This document shows positions 1 through 4,933 of a stretch of DNA of 5,021 bases, piece after piece. The stretch lies in assembly GCA_020430865.1 (NCBI GenBank), contig JAGQIY010000027.1, positions 1-5,021 on the forward strand, read 5' to 3'. How positions within the stretch are numbered: position 1 is the first letter of the stretch; every line of letters starts with the position of its first letter. The notes beneath the pieces were generated by a model that saw only the letters and a list, made by a program, of their open reading frames with translations, made no database searches and was not told the origin of the DNA. This DNA comes from Myxococcales bacterium (lineage in GTDB: Bacteria; Myxococcota; Polyangia; Polyangiales; Polyangiaceae). Position numbers and translations under genes: made by a program.

Positions 1-1
1 C

Positions 2-586
2 GCGGCCCGCGATGCGGCGGCGTTCCGGGAGCTCGTGCGTAGCCTCCACACCCGGCTGGTGAGCATCGTACGCCGCATCGTGAGCGACGACGGGGCGGCC
101 GAGGACGTGGTTCAGGAGACCTGGCGCCGCGTCGTCAGCAGCATTCAGACCTTCGACGGTCGCTCGCGGCTCGCCACCTGGATCACCGGCATCGCCATCA
201 ATCGGGCGCGCACCCGCCGATCCGTCGACAGACGCCGCGCGGAAGTCGAACAGGAAGCAAGTGGCGGTCTCGACGATGGCTTCTTGCTAGGTCAGTGGCG
301 CGAACCGCCGGGAGACTGGGGTCAGGGAGACCCTGAGGACGCGCTGCAGGAAAAGCAGCTGCTCGCGGTGGTGGAGCGCTGCCTCGAGGCGCTCCCCGAG
401 CGCCAGCGGATGGTCGTGGTGCTTCGCGACGTGGAGGGCTTCGATGGTCCCACGACGGCGCGCATGCTGGACCTCAGCGAAGAGAACCAGCGAGTGCTGC
501 TACATCGCGGGCGCGCAAGGTTACGCACCGCGGTCGACCGTAGCCTGAGAGCGGCAGAGAAAGCCCAACGAGCCCCACGGCTCTGA
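2..586 (+). CDS. RNA polymerase sigma factor, ECF (sigma-70 family), 5' end cut by window
   Basis: The frame is open from the window's left edge to TGA at 584-586, giving 194 visible residues. The reading AARDAAAFRELV at the edge is already sigma region 2, so only a short N-terminus is missing, and the GTG at 35 is internal rather than the start. Region 2 covers about visible residues 5-78, with the DDGAAEDVVQETWRRV helix and the DNA-melting/-10 recognition stretch LATWITGIAINRARTRR. A Gly/Glu/Asp-rich linker follows (about 79-117). Region 4 (about 122-176) has LEALPERQRMVVVLRDVEGF and then the helix-turn-helix SEENQRVLLHRGRARLR that reads the -35 element. Such factors direct RNA polymerase to stress or envelope regulons and are usually held by an anti-sigma factor. 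None is encoded directly downstream, where the next gene is a peroxiredoxin 65 bp away, so a partner would have to lie upstream or elsewhere. The family call is secure; the regulon cannot be read from here. Confidence 0.93.
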   Translation, partial: AARDAAAFRELVRSLHTRLVSIVRRIVSDDGAAEDVVQETWRRVVSSIQTFDGRSRLATWITGIAINRARTRRSVDRRRAEVEQEASGGLDDGFLLGQWREPPGDWGQGDPEDALQEKQLLAVVERCLEALPERQRMVVVLRDVEGFDGPTTARMLDLSEENQRVLLHRGRARLRTAVDRSLRAAEKAQRAPRL

Positions 587-651
587 CCCTCCCCCCCCGA
601 TCAAGAAAACTCGGACAACGCGTGTAACGGCTCGGGGGTAGCCCGGGTCTG

Positions 652-1110
652 ATGAGCATGATCGCTGTTGGACAAAAGGCCCCGGATTTCGACCTCCTGG
701 CTGGCGACGGCAAGTCCGTCAAGCTCTCGGACTTCGCCGGGAAGAAGTCGGTGGTGCTCTTCTTCTACCCCAAGGACGGCACGCCGGGCTGCACGGCCGA
801 GGCCTGCAGCTTTCGCGACGCCTACGACGTCTTCGCGGAGGCCGGCGCCGAGGTGGTCGGCATCAGCGCCGACTCCGCCGAGAGCCACACGAGCTTCAGC
901 GCGAAGCACAACCTGCCAATGACCCTGCTCAGCGACCCAGACGGTTCCGCCCGGAAAAGCTACGGGATCCGCTCGACCCTCGGCCTGATGCCGGGACGTG
1001 CCACCTTCGTCATCGACAAGCAGGGCGTCGTGCGCCACGCCTTCTCGTCTCAGCTCCGTGTGGGCAAACACGTGAACGACGCGCTGGAAGTCGTCAAGTC
1101 CCTGAGCTGA
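652..1110 (+). CDS. bcp: Thiol-dependent peroxidase, BCP/PrxQ-type peroxiredoxin
   Basis: This 152-residue protein is full length for the BCP/PrxQ class of AhpC/TSA peroxiredoxins, which reduce H2O2 and organic hydroperoxides in the cytoplasm using thioredoxin-type reductants. The signature [20 protein letters not shown] spans residues 37-56. Cys47 is the peroxidatic cysteine, and Cys52, five residues later, is the resolving cysteine, as in E. coli BCP (C45/C50). Arg116 in GRATFVID is the conserved active-site arginine, and the thioredoxin fold closes with [15 protein letters not shown]. Translation may begin at ATG 652 or ATG 658, since both give a family-like N-terminus ([11 protein letters not shown]). 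A run of five G at 634-638 and GGG at 645-647 are weak ribosome binding candidates and do not settle it. The gene follows the sigma factor gene by 65 bp and precedes the SEC-C gene by 40 bp on the same strand, so co-transcription with either is possible. No convincing promoter was seen in 587-651. Confidence 0.95.
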   Translation: MSMIAVGQKAPDFDLLAGDGKSVKLSDFAGKKSVVLFFYPKDGTPGCTAEACSFRDAYDVFAEAGAEVVGISADSAESHTSFSAKHNLPMTLLSDPDGSARKSYGIRSTLGLMPGRATFVIDKQGVVRHAFSSQLRVGKHVNDALEVVKSLS

Positions 1111-1150
1111 AGGCTGGACGCGCGGCTCGCTTGCGCGCAGCATCTCGTCG

Positions 1151-1759
1151 ATGCCAGATCTCCCGCCTCCCGACTACGACCAGCTGAAGGCGCTGCTCGA
1201 TGGCGACCAGAGCATGACCGTCGGTCAAGCCATGGGCGCGTTCGTGGCCGTGCACTCGATGCCCACGCAGATCCCGGCGGCGCGCTGGCTGCCTGCGGTC
1301 ATGCGTCGGCGCGCGCCCGCAGAGGTGAGCCCAGCAGCGCTCAGCGCGCTCTTGGACCTGTACGAGCTAGTTGGCGCTCAGCTCGAGGAGGAGGGCATGC
1401 TCCTGCCCGACGCGGAGGATCCGAACGCGGTGCGCGCGTTCTGCTCCGGGTACGCCGCGATTCTCGGCCTGGACGAGAGCTGGATCGCGGCGCCGAAGCT
1501 CGCCGAGTTCCACGTCACCATGCAAGCGCTCGGGGACGAAACCGTGTTCTCCCACCCCGAGCTGGAGACACGAGAGAAGCAGGCCTGGCTGGCGGACGCG
1601 CGAAGCGACCTCGGGAGGCTCCTCGAGAGCGTCTACCTCGACAATCGAGGGCGCATGCCTGGCCGTGCTCAGCCCTCCATTCCGCTCAAGGTCGAGCGCA
1701 ATGCGCCATGTCCCTGTGGAAGCGGCAAGAAGTACAAGAAGTGCTGCGGCGCGGCCTGA
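1151..1759 (+). CDS. YecA/UPF0149-like protein with C-terminal SEC-C zinc-binding motif
   Basis: This protein has 202 residues. Residues about 12-115 resemble the UPF0149/YecA helical domain: a short leader, then [13 protein letters not shown] (22-34), [11 protein letters not shown] (41-51) and [15 protein letters not shown] (97-111), matching the family's usual order of G-x-F, W-L-P and W/F-C-x-G-x elements. The C-terminus is a textbook SEC-C motif, [16 protein letters not shown] (184-199). Its C187-x-C189-x8-C198-C199 pattern binds one zinc ion, as in the SecA tail. In SecA this motif contacts SecB and ribosomes; in YecA-type proteins the role is poorly defined, so ribosome or chaperone contact is only a possibility here. 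No signal peptide or membrane segment is visible, so the protein should be cytoplasmic. No Shine-Dalgarno sequence precedes ATG 1151. The next in-frame Met (22) lies inside the conserved domain, so 1151 is preferred. The gene lies 40 bp after the peroxiredoxin and converges on tnaA. Confidence 0.85.
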   Translation: MPDLPPPDYDQLKALLDGDQSMTVGQAMGAFVAVHSMPTQIPAARWLPAVMRRRAPAEVSPAALSALLDLYELVGAQLEEEGMLLPDAEDPNAVRAFCSGYAAILGLDESWIAAPKLAEFHVTMQALGDETVFSHPELETREKQAWLADARSDLGRLLESVYLDNRGRMPGRAQPSIPLKVERNAPCPCGSGKKYKKCCGAA

Positions 1760-1764
1760 GCGCC
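1748..1764. terminator. Small GC hairpin between two convergent genes (weak terminator candidate)
   Basis: GGCGC (1748-1752) pairs with GCGCC (1760-1764) around a 7-nt loop that contains the SEC-C gene's stop codon. An alternative stem, GCGGCG/CGCCGC (1746-1751 with 1765-1770), uses overlapping bases. The site sits in the 18-bp gap between convergent ends and could slow polymerase from either side. There is no T-tract on either strand and GC-rich hairpins are frequent in such DNA, so this is a weak call. Confidence 0.2.
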
Positions 1765-1777
1765 CGCCGCCGGTGAC

Positions 1778-3169
1778 TCAAGCCACGCTCCACCCCTCGG
1801 GCTCGAAGCGGCAGGTGAAATGGCGCAGGGCCGGAGGTTCATGCACGATGCGCATACCCCCGAGCCTGCTGCGCTCCGCGAACAGGTGGATCACCGCTTC
1901 GGCGACGTAGTCGATGTGGCTCTGGGTGTAGACGCGTCGAGGGATGGCGAGCCGCACGAGATCCATCGGCGCTGGCAAGAGCGCGCCGCTGGCGTCGCGC
2001 TTGCCGAACATCACCGTACCGATCTCCACGGAGCGCACGCCGGCTTCGACATAGAGCGCCACGCTCAGGGCTTGTCCGGGGAGCTCCGTCGGCTTCAAGT
2101 GAGGCAGGAAACCTCGGGCGTCGAGATACACGGCGTGGCCGCCGGCCGGTCGAAGCAGCGGGATCCCGCGCTCATCGAGCTTCTTCCAGAGATACTCGGT
2201 GCTCGCGATGCGATAGCCGAGGTAGTTCGGATCGAGCACCTCCTCCAGGCCGATGGCCAGCGCCTCCAGGTCGCGCCCCGCCAAGCCGCCGTAGGTCGGG
2301 AATCCTTCCGTGAGGATCAAGAGGTTCCGGCACTGCTCGGCGAGCGCGTCGTCGTTGAGCGCGAGGAAGCCACCGATGTTGCCGAAGGCGTCCTTCTTCA
2401 TCGACATCAGGGCGCCGTCGGCGAGGCGAAACAGCTCCTGGGCGATGTCTTTGGGGCTGCGCTCGCCCTGGCCGGGTTCGCGCTGCTTGATGAACCAGGC
2501 GTTCTCGGCGAAACGCGCACAGTCGAGGAACAGCGGGATGTCGTAGGGCGCCAGGACCTCGCGCACCGCGCGCAGGTTCTCCAGGCTCACTGGCTGTCCA
2601 CCACCGCTGTTGTTGGTGATGGTGACGATCACCAGCGGCACCTCCGCGTGGTGCTGCTTCAGGAACGCCGCGAGGCGGGGCACGTCGACGTTGCCCTTGA
2701 ACGGATGCTCGGCGCTCGGGTCATTACCTTCGGGAATCACTAGGTCGAGCGCCTCGGCGCCGGTGTGCTCGACGTTCGCGCGGGTGGTGTCGAAGTGGGT
2801 GTTGGCGGGAACCGTCAGGCCGGCGCGGGCCACGGTGCTGAACAGGATCTTCTCCGCGGCGCGCCCCTGGTGAGTCGGGATGATGTGCTTCATCCCGGTC
2901 AGCTCCTGCACGGCGCTCTGAAAGCGATAGAACGAGCGGGCCCCGGCGTACGACTCGTCGCCACGCAGCATGCCCGCCCACTGCTCCTGACTCATCGCAG
3001 AGGTTCCCGAGTCCGTCATCAAGTCGATGATCACCGCCTGCGCAGGCACGGCGAACAGGTTGTAGGCAGCGCGTTCGACCGCTTCCACCCGCTCCTCCCG
3101 GGAGGGCAACGGCAGCGGTTCGATGACCTTGGCGCGAAAGGGTTCGATGATCGTCTTCGGTTGAAACAT
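1778..3169 (-). CDS. tnaA: Tryptophanase (tryptophan indole-lyase), PLP-dependent
   Basis: This 463-residue, full-length member of the beta-eliminating lyase family would split L-tryptophan into indole, pyruvate and ammonia in the cytoplasm. Visible landmarks are LMTDSGTSAMS (50-60), GDESYAG with Tyr74, PTHQGR with Arg103, TNNSGGGQPVS with Asn187, DCARFAEN with Asp216 and Arg219, MSMKKDA with Lys259 as the PLP Schiff-base lysine, and RLAIPRRVYT with Arg406 for the substrate carboxylate. The sister enzyme tyrosine phenol-lyase is unlikely. Its phenol-binding Thr124 and Arg381 correspond here to Asp127 and Ile383, and its Phe448 corresponds to His450 (LRHFT); all three are the tryptophanase state. 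The stretch around the lysine (NIGGFLALND) looks more like tyrosine phenol-lyase, so activity on tyrosine is not fully excluded. ATG 3169 is chosen because GAGG lies 6 nt upstream and the N-terminus then matches the family; a longer frame to 3265 adds 32 unrelated residues. No permease gene or TnaC-like Trp leader peptide is evident beside it. Confidence 0.93.
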   Translation of the reverse strand: MFQPKTIIEPFRAKVIEPLPLPSREERVEAVERAAYNLFAVPAQAVIIDLMTDSGTSAMSQEQWAGMLRGDESYAGARSFYRFQSAVQELTGMKHIIPTHQGRAAEKILFSTVARAGLTVPANTHFDTTRANVEHTGAEALDLVIPEGNDPSAEHPFKGNVDVPRLAAFLKQHHAEVPLVIVTITNNSGGGQPVSLENLRAVREVLAPYDIPLFLDCARFAENAWFIKQREPGQGERSPKDIAQELFRLADGALMSMKKDAFGNIGGFLALNDDALAEQCRNLLILTEGFPTYGGLAGRDLEALAIGLEEVLDPNYLGYRIASTEYLWKKLDERGIPLLRPAGGHAVYLDARGFLPHLKPTELPGQALSVALYVEAGVRSVEIGTVMFGKRDASGALLPAPMDLVRLAIPRRVYTQSHIDYVAEAVIHLFAERSRLGGMRIVHEPPALRHFTCRFEPEGWSVA

Positions 3170-3175
3170 GCTGAG

Positions 3176-3179
3176 CCTC
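3176..3179 (-). promoter_or_regulatory. Ribosome binding site that sets the tnaA start
   Basis: On the minus strand GAGG lies 6 nt before ATG 3169. It supports the 463-residue tryptophanase over an in-frame extension starting at TTG near 3265. Confidence 0.6.
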
Positions 3180-3242
3180 GCTGGCCGGGACTCTAGCCGT
3201 TTCCATCGCGCGCTCCAGCAGAACCGTGGCCCTCGAGCGCGC

Positions 3243-3248
3243 AATATA
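3243..3248 (-). promoter_or_regulatory. Candidate -10 element for tnaA (TATATT)
   Basis: The minus strand reads CTATATTG here, an AT-rich island in GC-rich DNA that resembles a sigma-70 -10 hexamer (TATAAT). It would start transcription near 3236, leaving a leader of roughly 67 nt before ATG 3169. No good -35 hexamer lies 16-18 bp upstream; the best, TGAGGC, is 19 bp away. If the promoter is real, it probably needs an activator. The TTCCGGAA repeat pair lies just upstream. Confidence 0.25.
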
Positions 3249-3273
3249 GTTCCGAGCGGAAGCAACCGCCTCA

Positions 3274-3332
3274 GGCGTTCCGGAAAACCTCTCCAGGGAG
3301 CGAGTGAGCCAAGAAAAGTTTTCCGGAACGCC
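3274..3332. repeat. Perfect 15-bp inverted repeat pair with TTCCGGAA cores, upstream of tnaA
   Basis: GGCGTTCCGGAAAAC (3274-3288) and its exact reverse complement GTTTTCCGGAACGCC (3318-3332) are separated by 29 bp. Each arm contains the self-complementary octamer TTCCGGAA, and the two octamer centres are 43 bp apart, about four helical turns. The site lies after the sodC stop and before tnaA, just upstream of a possible tnaA -10 element. Two readings are open: a pair of operators on the same helical face, where a dimeric regulator could loop DNA, or a long 3' hairpin on the sodC transcript. No T-tract follows the second arm on the minus strand and the loop is long, so a standard intrinsic terminator is unlikely. 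Confidence 0.8.
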
Positions 3333-3349
3333 AGTCCACGAGCGGGGCG

Positions 3350-4003
3350 CTAGCTCGCCTTGATCGGCGCACAGGCGATCGGCTTGCCCGAGTTGCCGCT
3401 CTTGCCCGTACCCTTGTCGTCGGCTTCATGCAGCACGATGGCCTTGCCGATGAAGCTCTTCGGGTCAGCCGGGTTCAGGTTCGCGCTCGGGATGGTGATC
3501 TTCAGCTTGCCCTCCCCGTCCTCGGCGATGGTGATGTTCCCCAGATCTCCCAGGTGATGTTCGTTCGCCGTTGGCAAGCCATGCTCCTCATCCTTCGGCG
3601 CGAAGTGTCCGCCCATGCTCTTCTGAGCGATCGCACTGCAGTCATCGGTCTGATGAATGTGCAGCCCCTTCTTGCCGACGGGTGCCCCCGAGATCTCGAC
3701 TTCGATCTCCACCCCTCCGCTCTTCGTCTCGTGCAGTTCGGCCTCCCCCGCGATCTTCATGTTGGGTACCGATTCGAACTCTGCCTCGGCTTCCCGCTCT
3801 CCCGCTCGCTCGTCTTCGTCCGACCTCGGCGCTTCGTGGGTCATCTCCGCCCTGGTGTCAGCGCGATCTTGTGGCGTCGTCTCCGCCGCCGAGGGCCGCT
3901 CCGTCTCGGCTGGCGCGACGGATGTCGGCGCCGGGTCCGGCTTGTCACAGGCGACGAGCCCCAGCAGCGCCGCCATCGTCAGGTAGTTCAGTCTCAGCTT
4001 CAT
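3350..4003 (-). CDS. sodC: Cu/Zn superoxide dismutase, lipoprotein with acidic linker
   Basis: This 217-residue protein would convert superoxide to O2 and H2O2 outside the cytoplasmic membrane. A lipoprotein signal peptide covers residues 1-18, with lipobox LVAC and lipidated Cys19; Asp20 and Lys21 follow. Residues about 20-80 form a Pro/Ala/Thr then Glu/Asp/Arg-rich, probably disordered linker, and the SOD domain runs from about 81 to 214. Copper ligands are His115, His117, His133 and His192; zinc ligands are His133, His141, His150 and Asp153; the disulfide is Cys122-Cys211. All ligands are present, so metal binding should be intact. The active-site arginine (human Arg143, GNAGSRLAC) aligns with Pro208 in GNSGKPIAC, with Lys207 just before it. 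The electrostatic loop between His192 and this point is about seven residues shorter than in the human enzyme. GGAG 6 nt before ATG 4003 confirms the start. A sigma-54-type promoter lies upstream, and tnaA follows 180 bp downstream on the same strand. Confidence 0.95.
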   Translation of the reverse strand: MKLRLNYLTMAALLGLVACDKPDPAPTSVAPAETERPSAAETTPQDRADTRAEMTHEAPRSDEDERAGEREAEAEFESVPNMKIAGEAELHETKSGGVEIEVEISGAPVGKKGLHIHQTDDCSAIAQKSMGGHFAPKDEEHGLPTANEHHLGDLGNITIAEDGEGKLKITIPSANLNPADPKSFIGKAIVLHEADDKGTGKSGNSGKPIACAPIKAS

Positions 4004-4009
4004 GTCCTT

Positions 4010-4013
4010 CTCC
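4010..4013 (-). promoter_or_regulatory. Ribosome binding site of sodC
   Basis: GGAG, within GGAGAAGGAC on the minus strand, lies 6 nt before ATG 4003. It is the strongest Shine-Dalgarno sequence in the window and fixes the lipoprotein signal peptide as the N-terminus. Confidence 0.75.
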
Positions 4014-4041
4014 GTGTCGAGCAGGTTGAGCCCAGGGGTTC

Positions 4042-4058
4042 AGCAACCGATGTGCCAG
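4042..4058 (-). promoter_or_regulatory. Sigma-54 (RpoN) -24/-12 promoter for sodC
   Basis: The minus strand reads CTGGCACATCGGTTGCT, against the consensus YTGGCACRNNNNTTGCW. The TGGCAC and TTGC blocks are exact. The invariant GG (4056-4055) and GC (4044-4043) are separated by exactly 10 bp. The predicted start is near 4031, giving a leader of about 28 nt that contains the sodC ribosome binding site. A-tracts at 4072-4076 and, on the opposite strand, 4103-4107 lie between this promoter and an inverted repeat centred near -125, which could help bend DNA toward a bound activator. No transcript data are available here, so the element is predicted from its sequence and position alone. Confidence 0.7.
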
Positions 4059-4147
4059 GCGCGACAACTCCAAAAACCGCCTGGAAAGTCGGCGTCCGGG
4101 CATTTTTCCCGTGGCGCACGGCATCGCGCGACCAACCCACCACGCGC

Positions 4148-4165
4148 GCCGATCCGAAGATCGGC
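4148..4165. promoter_or_regulatory. Inverted repeat, candidate activator or repressor site in the sodC/methyltransferase divergent region
   Basis: GCCGATC (4148-4154) and GATCGGC (4159-4165) form a perfect 7-bp inverted repeat around CGAA. Its centre lies about 125 bp upstream of the predicted sodC start, the usual distance for an enhancer-binding protein of the sigma-54 class. It is also about 68 bp upstream of the methyltransferase start codon, so it could instead serve that gene. Confidence 0.4.
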
Positions 4166-4179
4166 CGACTGCATCCAAA

Positions 4180-4193
4180 ACCCAGCCCTGGGT
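4180..4193. promoter_or_regulatory. Second palindrome (ACCCAG-CC-CTGGGT) in the divergent region
   Basis: Six-bp arms are separated by 2 bp, and the centre is 30 bp (about three helical turns) from the centre of the GCCGATC repeat. The arm sequences differ from that repeat, so a second protein would be implied if both are sites. It lies 31 bp before the methyltransferase ATG and could act as an operator for that gene. Palindromes this short can arise by chance. Confidence 0.25.
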
Positions 4194-4224
4194 GTGGCGA
4201 TCCGGCGGCACTACGCTACGGGGC

Positions 4225-4902
4225 ATGAGTCACCAGATGTTCGACCAAGCCGCTGCCGACGCCTACGACGACCGCTTCAAGAAGCTCGCGGTGTTCCGCG
4301 ACGCGCTCCAGCTGGTCACGCGGCTGGCGCTGACCGAGCTCCCCAGTGAGGCGCGCCTCCTGTGCGTCGGAGCGGGCACGGGCGCCGAGCTGCTGTACCT
4401 CGCGGAGGCCTTCCCTGGCTGGCACTTCACCGCCGTCGAACCTTCGGAGCCGATGCTGGAACGCTGCAAGGCGCGCTGCGAAGCCGCAGGCATCTCCCAG
4501 CGCTGCACGTTTCACCACGGAACTACCGATACCCTGGATGTCGGCGGCTCCTTCGACGGCGCCACGGCGCTCCTGGTGTCTCAGTTCCTCGTGGATCAAG
4601 CCGCGCGCACGGCGTTCTTCGAGGCCATCGCCAGGCGCCTGAAACCCAACGCACCGCTCGTGTCGGCGGATCTGTCCCACGCTCCCGGCGACGCGCTGAC
4701 GGAGCTCTGGCGCCGCGCCTGGATCTACAACGACACGACGTCCGAGAACGTCGACCGCATGCTGGAGTCAATCGGCCAGCACGTCGCGGTGAGCCCCGCG
4801 GAGGTCGTCGAGAACCACCTCACCGCCGCGGGCTTCTCGGCGCCCACCCGCTGCTTCCAGACACTCTGGATCCACGGCTGGCTGTCGCGGCGCAACGCAT
4901 AG
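4225..4902 (+). CDS. Class I SAM-dependent methyltransferase, substrate unknown
   Basis: This 225-residue protein has a Rossmann-type methyltransferase fold. Motif I is LLCVGAGTGAELLYLA (45-60), the glycine-rich loop that holds S-adenosylmethionine. Motif II is FTAVEPSEPML (68-78), where Glu72 should bind the ribose hydroxyls. The later FDGATALLVSQFL and IARRLKPNAPLVSADL segments correspond to the strand 4 and strand 5 regions. The N-terminal FDQAAADAYDDRFKKLAVFRDAL is a cap helix region typical of small-molecule methyltransferases in the UbiE/CmoA-like superfamily, but no feature names the acceptor. There is no signal peptide or membrane segment. The start at ATG 4225 gives the expected N-terminus; only GGGG directly before it resembles a ribosome binding site. 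An upstream in-frame GTG at 4111 would add 38 Arg/His/Thr-rich residues unlike the family and would cover the inverted repeats. The gene is divergent from sodC, and its promoter was not identified. Confidence 0.88.
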   Translation: MSHQMFDQAAADAYDDRFKKLAVFRDALQLVTRLALTELPSEARLLCVGAGTGAELLYLAEAFPGWHFTAVEPSEPMLERCKARCEAAGISQRCTFHHGTTDTLDVGGSFDGATALLVSQFLVDQAARTAFFEAIARRLKPNAPLVSADLSHAPGDALTELWRRAWIYNDTTSENVDRMLESIGQHVAVSPAEVVENHLTAAGFSAPTRCFQTLWIHGWLSRRNA

Positions 4903-4920
4903 CACCCGGATTTGGGGGTG
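4903..4920. terminator. Hairpin after the methyltransferase gene, between convergent ends
   Basis: CACCC (4903-4907) and GGGTG (4916-4920) form a 5-bp stem with an 8-nt loop directly after the TAG at 4900-4902. The next gene converges from the right and ends 14 bp away, so the hairpin could stop transcription in both directions. No T-tract follows, which limits confidence. Confidence 0.3.
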
Positions 4921-4933
4921 AGGCAGCGCCGAT

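Noticed and set aside
591..598. Run of eight C after the sigma factor stop
   Set aside because: The homopolymer lies outside coding sequence and away from a recognisable promoter, so a phase-variation role has no support.
1120..1138. GCGCG/CGCGC hairpin between bcp and the SEC-C gene
   Set aside because: A 5-bp all-GC stem with a 9-nt loop and no T-tract is expected by chance in DNA of this composition.
601..1143. Open frame of 180 codons on the minus strand opposite the peroxiredoxin
   Set aside because: It mirrors the clearly identified BCP gene and shows no recognisable motifs.
1820..2743. Long open frame of 307 codons on the plus strand opposite tnaA
   Set aside because: It lies wholly inside the tryptophanase gene on the other strand, is rich in Arg/His/Gly/Val with no family resemblance, and results from few stop codons in GC-rich antisense frames.
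1778..3169. Annotation as tyrosine phenol-lyase
   Set aside because: Asp127, Ile383 and His450 replace the Thr, Arg and Phe expected in tyrosine phenol-lyase, despite similar sequence near the PLP lysine.
3170..3240. TnaC-like leader peptide upstream of tnaA
   Set aside because: The only ATG in this leader (3206, minus strand) opens a long out-of-frame reading that runs into tnaA and has no Trp near its beginning, so it does not resemble a regulatory leader peptide.
3170..3265. N-terminal extension of tryptophanase by 32 residues
   Set aside because: The extension starts at TTG, is Arg/Leu/Trp-rich and unlike the family, while GAGG 6 nt before ATG 3169 supports the shorter protein.
3274..3332. 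Rho-independent terminator of sodC
   Set aside because: The stem is strong, but the 29-nt loop and the absence of a T-tract after the second arm on the minus strand do not fit the usual form.
4111..4224. GTG-initiated 38-residue extension of the methyltransferase
   Set aside because: The residues are Arg/His/Thr-rich, unlike the family N-terminus, and would overlap two inverted repeats in the divergent promoter region.
3428..4228. Open frame of 266 codons on the plus strand opposite sodC
   Set aside because: The antisense strand is a complete SodC with signal peptide and all metal ligands. The plus-strand product is Arg/Leu-rich and resembles no family.
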